64,000 nucleotides of DNA from Puccinia triticina (lineage: Eukaryota > Basidiomycota > Pucciniomycetes > Pucciniales > Pucciniaceae): positions 4,810,001-4,874,000 of the forward strand of contig NC_070559.1 of NCBI RefSeq assembly GCF_026914185.1, in the 5' to 3' direction. Positions 63,671 through 64,000 of the stretch are shown piece by piece (position 1 is the stretch's first letter; each line of letters starts with the position of its first letter). The translations under genes were made by a program, and so were the position numbers. The notes beneath the pieces are model-generated. The model had not been told where the DNA came from and did no database searches. It saw only the letters and a program-made list of their open reading frames with translations.

Positions 63671-63974
63671 CACCCCCGGCAAATCGGGGTCATGAGAGCT
63701 GTACAGGTTGCATGGTCCTGTATGCATGTCAGGTCATGCAGTTCCTGTCACAAATCCATGACAAGCTGTCCAGATCATGACATGCAGTTCACATCTCCAA
63801 CATGTCACATGCACAGTGACTGTACAGAGGCTTTCACAGACCTGTCAGCTACAGCTCACATACATGAAAGCCAGTCCTGCAAATGATGCATGACACAGGG
63901 CGCGGGAAGTTTTTATGTGACATGCAGGACTGTGCAACCTGTATGCCCGTCATGACCCTGGTTTGCCCGGGGTG
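63671..63974. mobile_element. 304-bp TIR element, AGA target duplication
   Basis: TIRs CACCCCCGGCAAATCGGGGT and (reverse complement) CACCCCGGGCAAACCAGGGT, matching on for about 60 bp (CATGA..GC.GTACAGGTTGCA). AGA lies at 63668-63670 and 63975-63977. CAC start and 3-bp TSD fit CACTA-like elements. Non-coding. Confidence 0.8.
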
Positions 63975-64000
63975 AGATCTGCTGGGCCTTATTGCCTCCT

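Overview
The window looks like repeat-dense nuclear DNA of a basidiomycete fungus. A rust (Pucciniales) is my best guess. Three host loci have the form expected of a basidiomycete: a GH18 chitinase with ten short introns, a TFIP11/Ntr1-type splicing factor, and a tandem-GAF protein. The rust assignment is inference; no marker gene settles it. I saw no rRNA gene, no CRISPR array and no bona fide tRNA gene.

Layout. 1-4.5 kb: small TIR elements and a 44-bp-period hairpin array. 4.5-7.2 kb: a GC-rich island with one long minus-strand ORF for a single-pass membrane protein. 7.2-10 kb: mostly featureless, with a second copy of a CACTA-type MITE. 10-13.9 kb: a non-autonomous LTR element (minus) keeping only a zinc knuckle and a decayed protease. 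14.5-16.5 kb: a hairpin array split by a hAT-like element. 17.3-17.9 kb: a decayed allantoicase/ureidoglycolate lyase fragment. 18-21 kb: inverted and direct repeats. 21.8-23.9 kb: chitinase. 24.7-27.8 kb: a hAT-like element holding a solo LTR, which holds a MITE and a second hAT-like element. 28.5-30.2 kb: a foldback element. 30.5-31 kb: a TIR element with a tRNA-like block and interstitial TTAGGGR repeats. 31.4-32.4 kb: a TA-flanked TIR element. 33.3-35.7 kb: GAF protein. 36.7-42.4 kb: a MITE split by a young Ty1/copia element. 42.6-45.9 kb: TFIP11-like gene. 46-48 kb: two MITEs and an LTR remnant. 48-62.6 kb: one old copia-type element broken by at least four later insertions, one of which holds a second young, intact copia element. 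62.6-64 kb: a foldback element and a 3-bp-TSD TIR element.

Main observation: arrays of perfect hairpins with a near-constant 44-46 bp period sit inside non-autonomous DNA transposons of unrelated TIR/TSD types: 8-bp hAT-like, 8-bp foldback, 2-bp TA and 9-bp Mutator-like. The arm sequences differ between arrays but the architecture is the same. This suggests that hairpin arrays are a shared internal module moving among, or repeatedly growing inside, different element families. Second theme: target-site duplications can be read by eye for most insertions, so their relative order can be established. Third: three copia lineages share a primer-binding site complementary to the initiator tRNA-Met anticodon arm, which implies half-tRNA priming.
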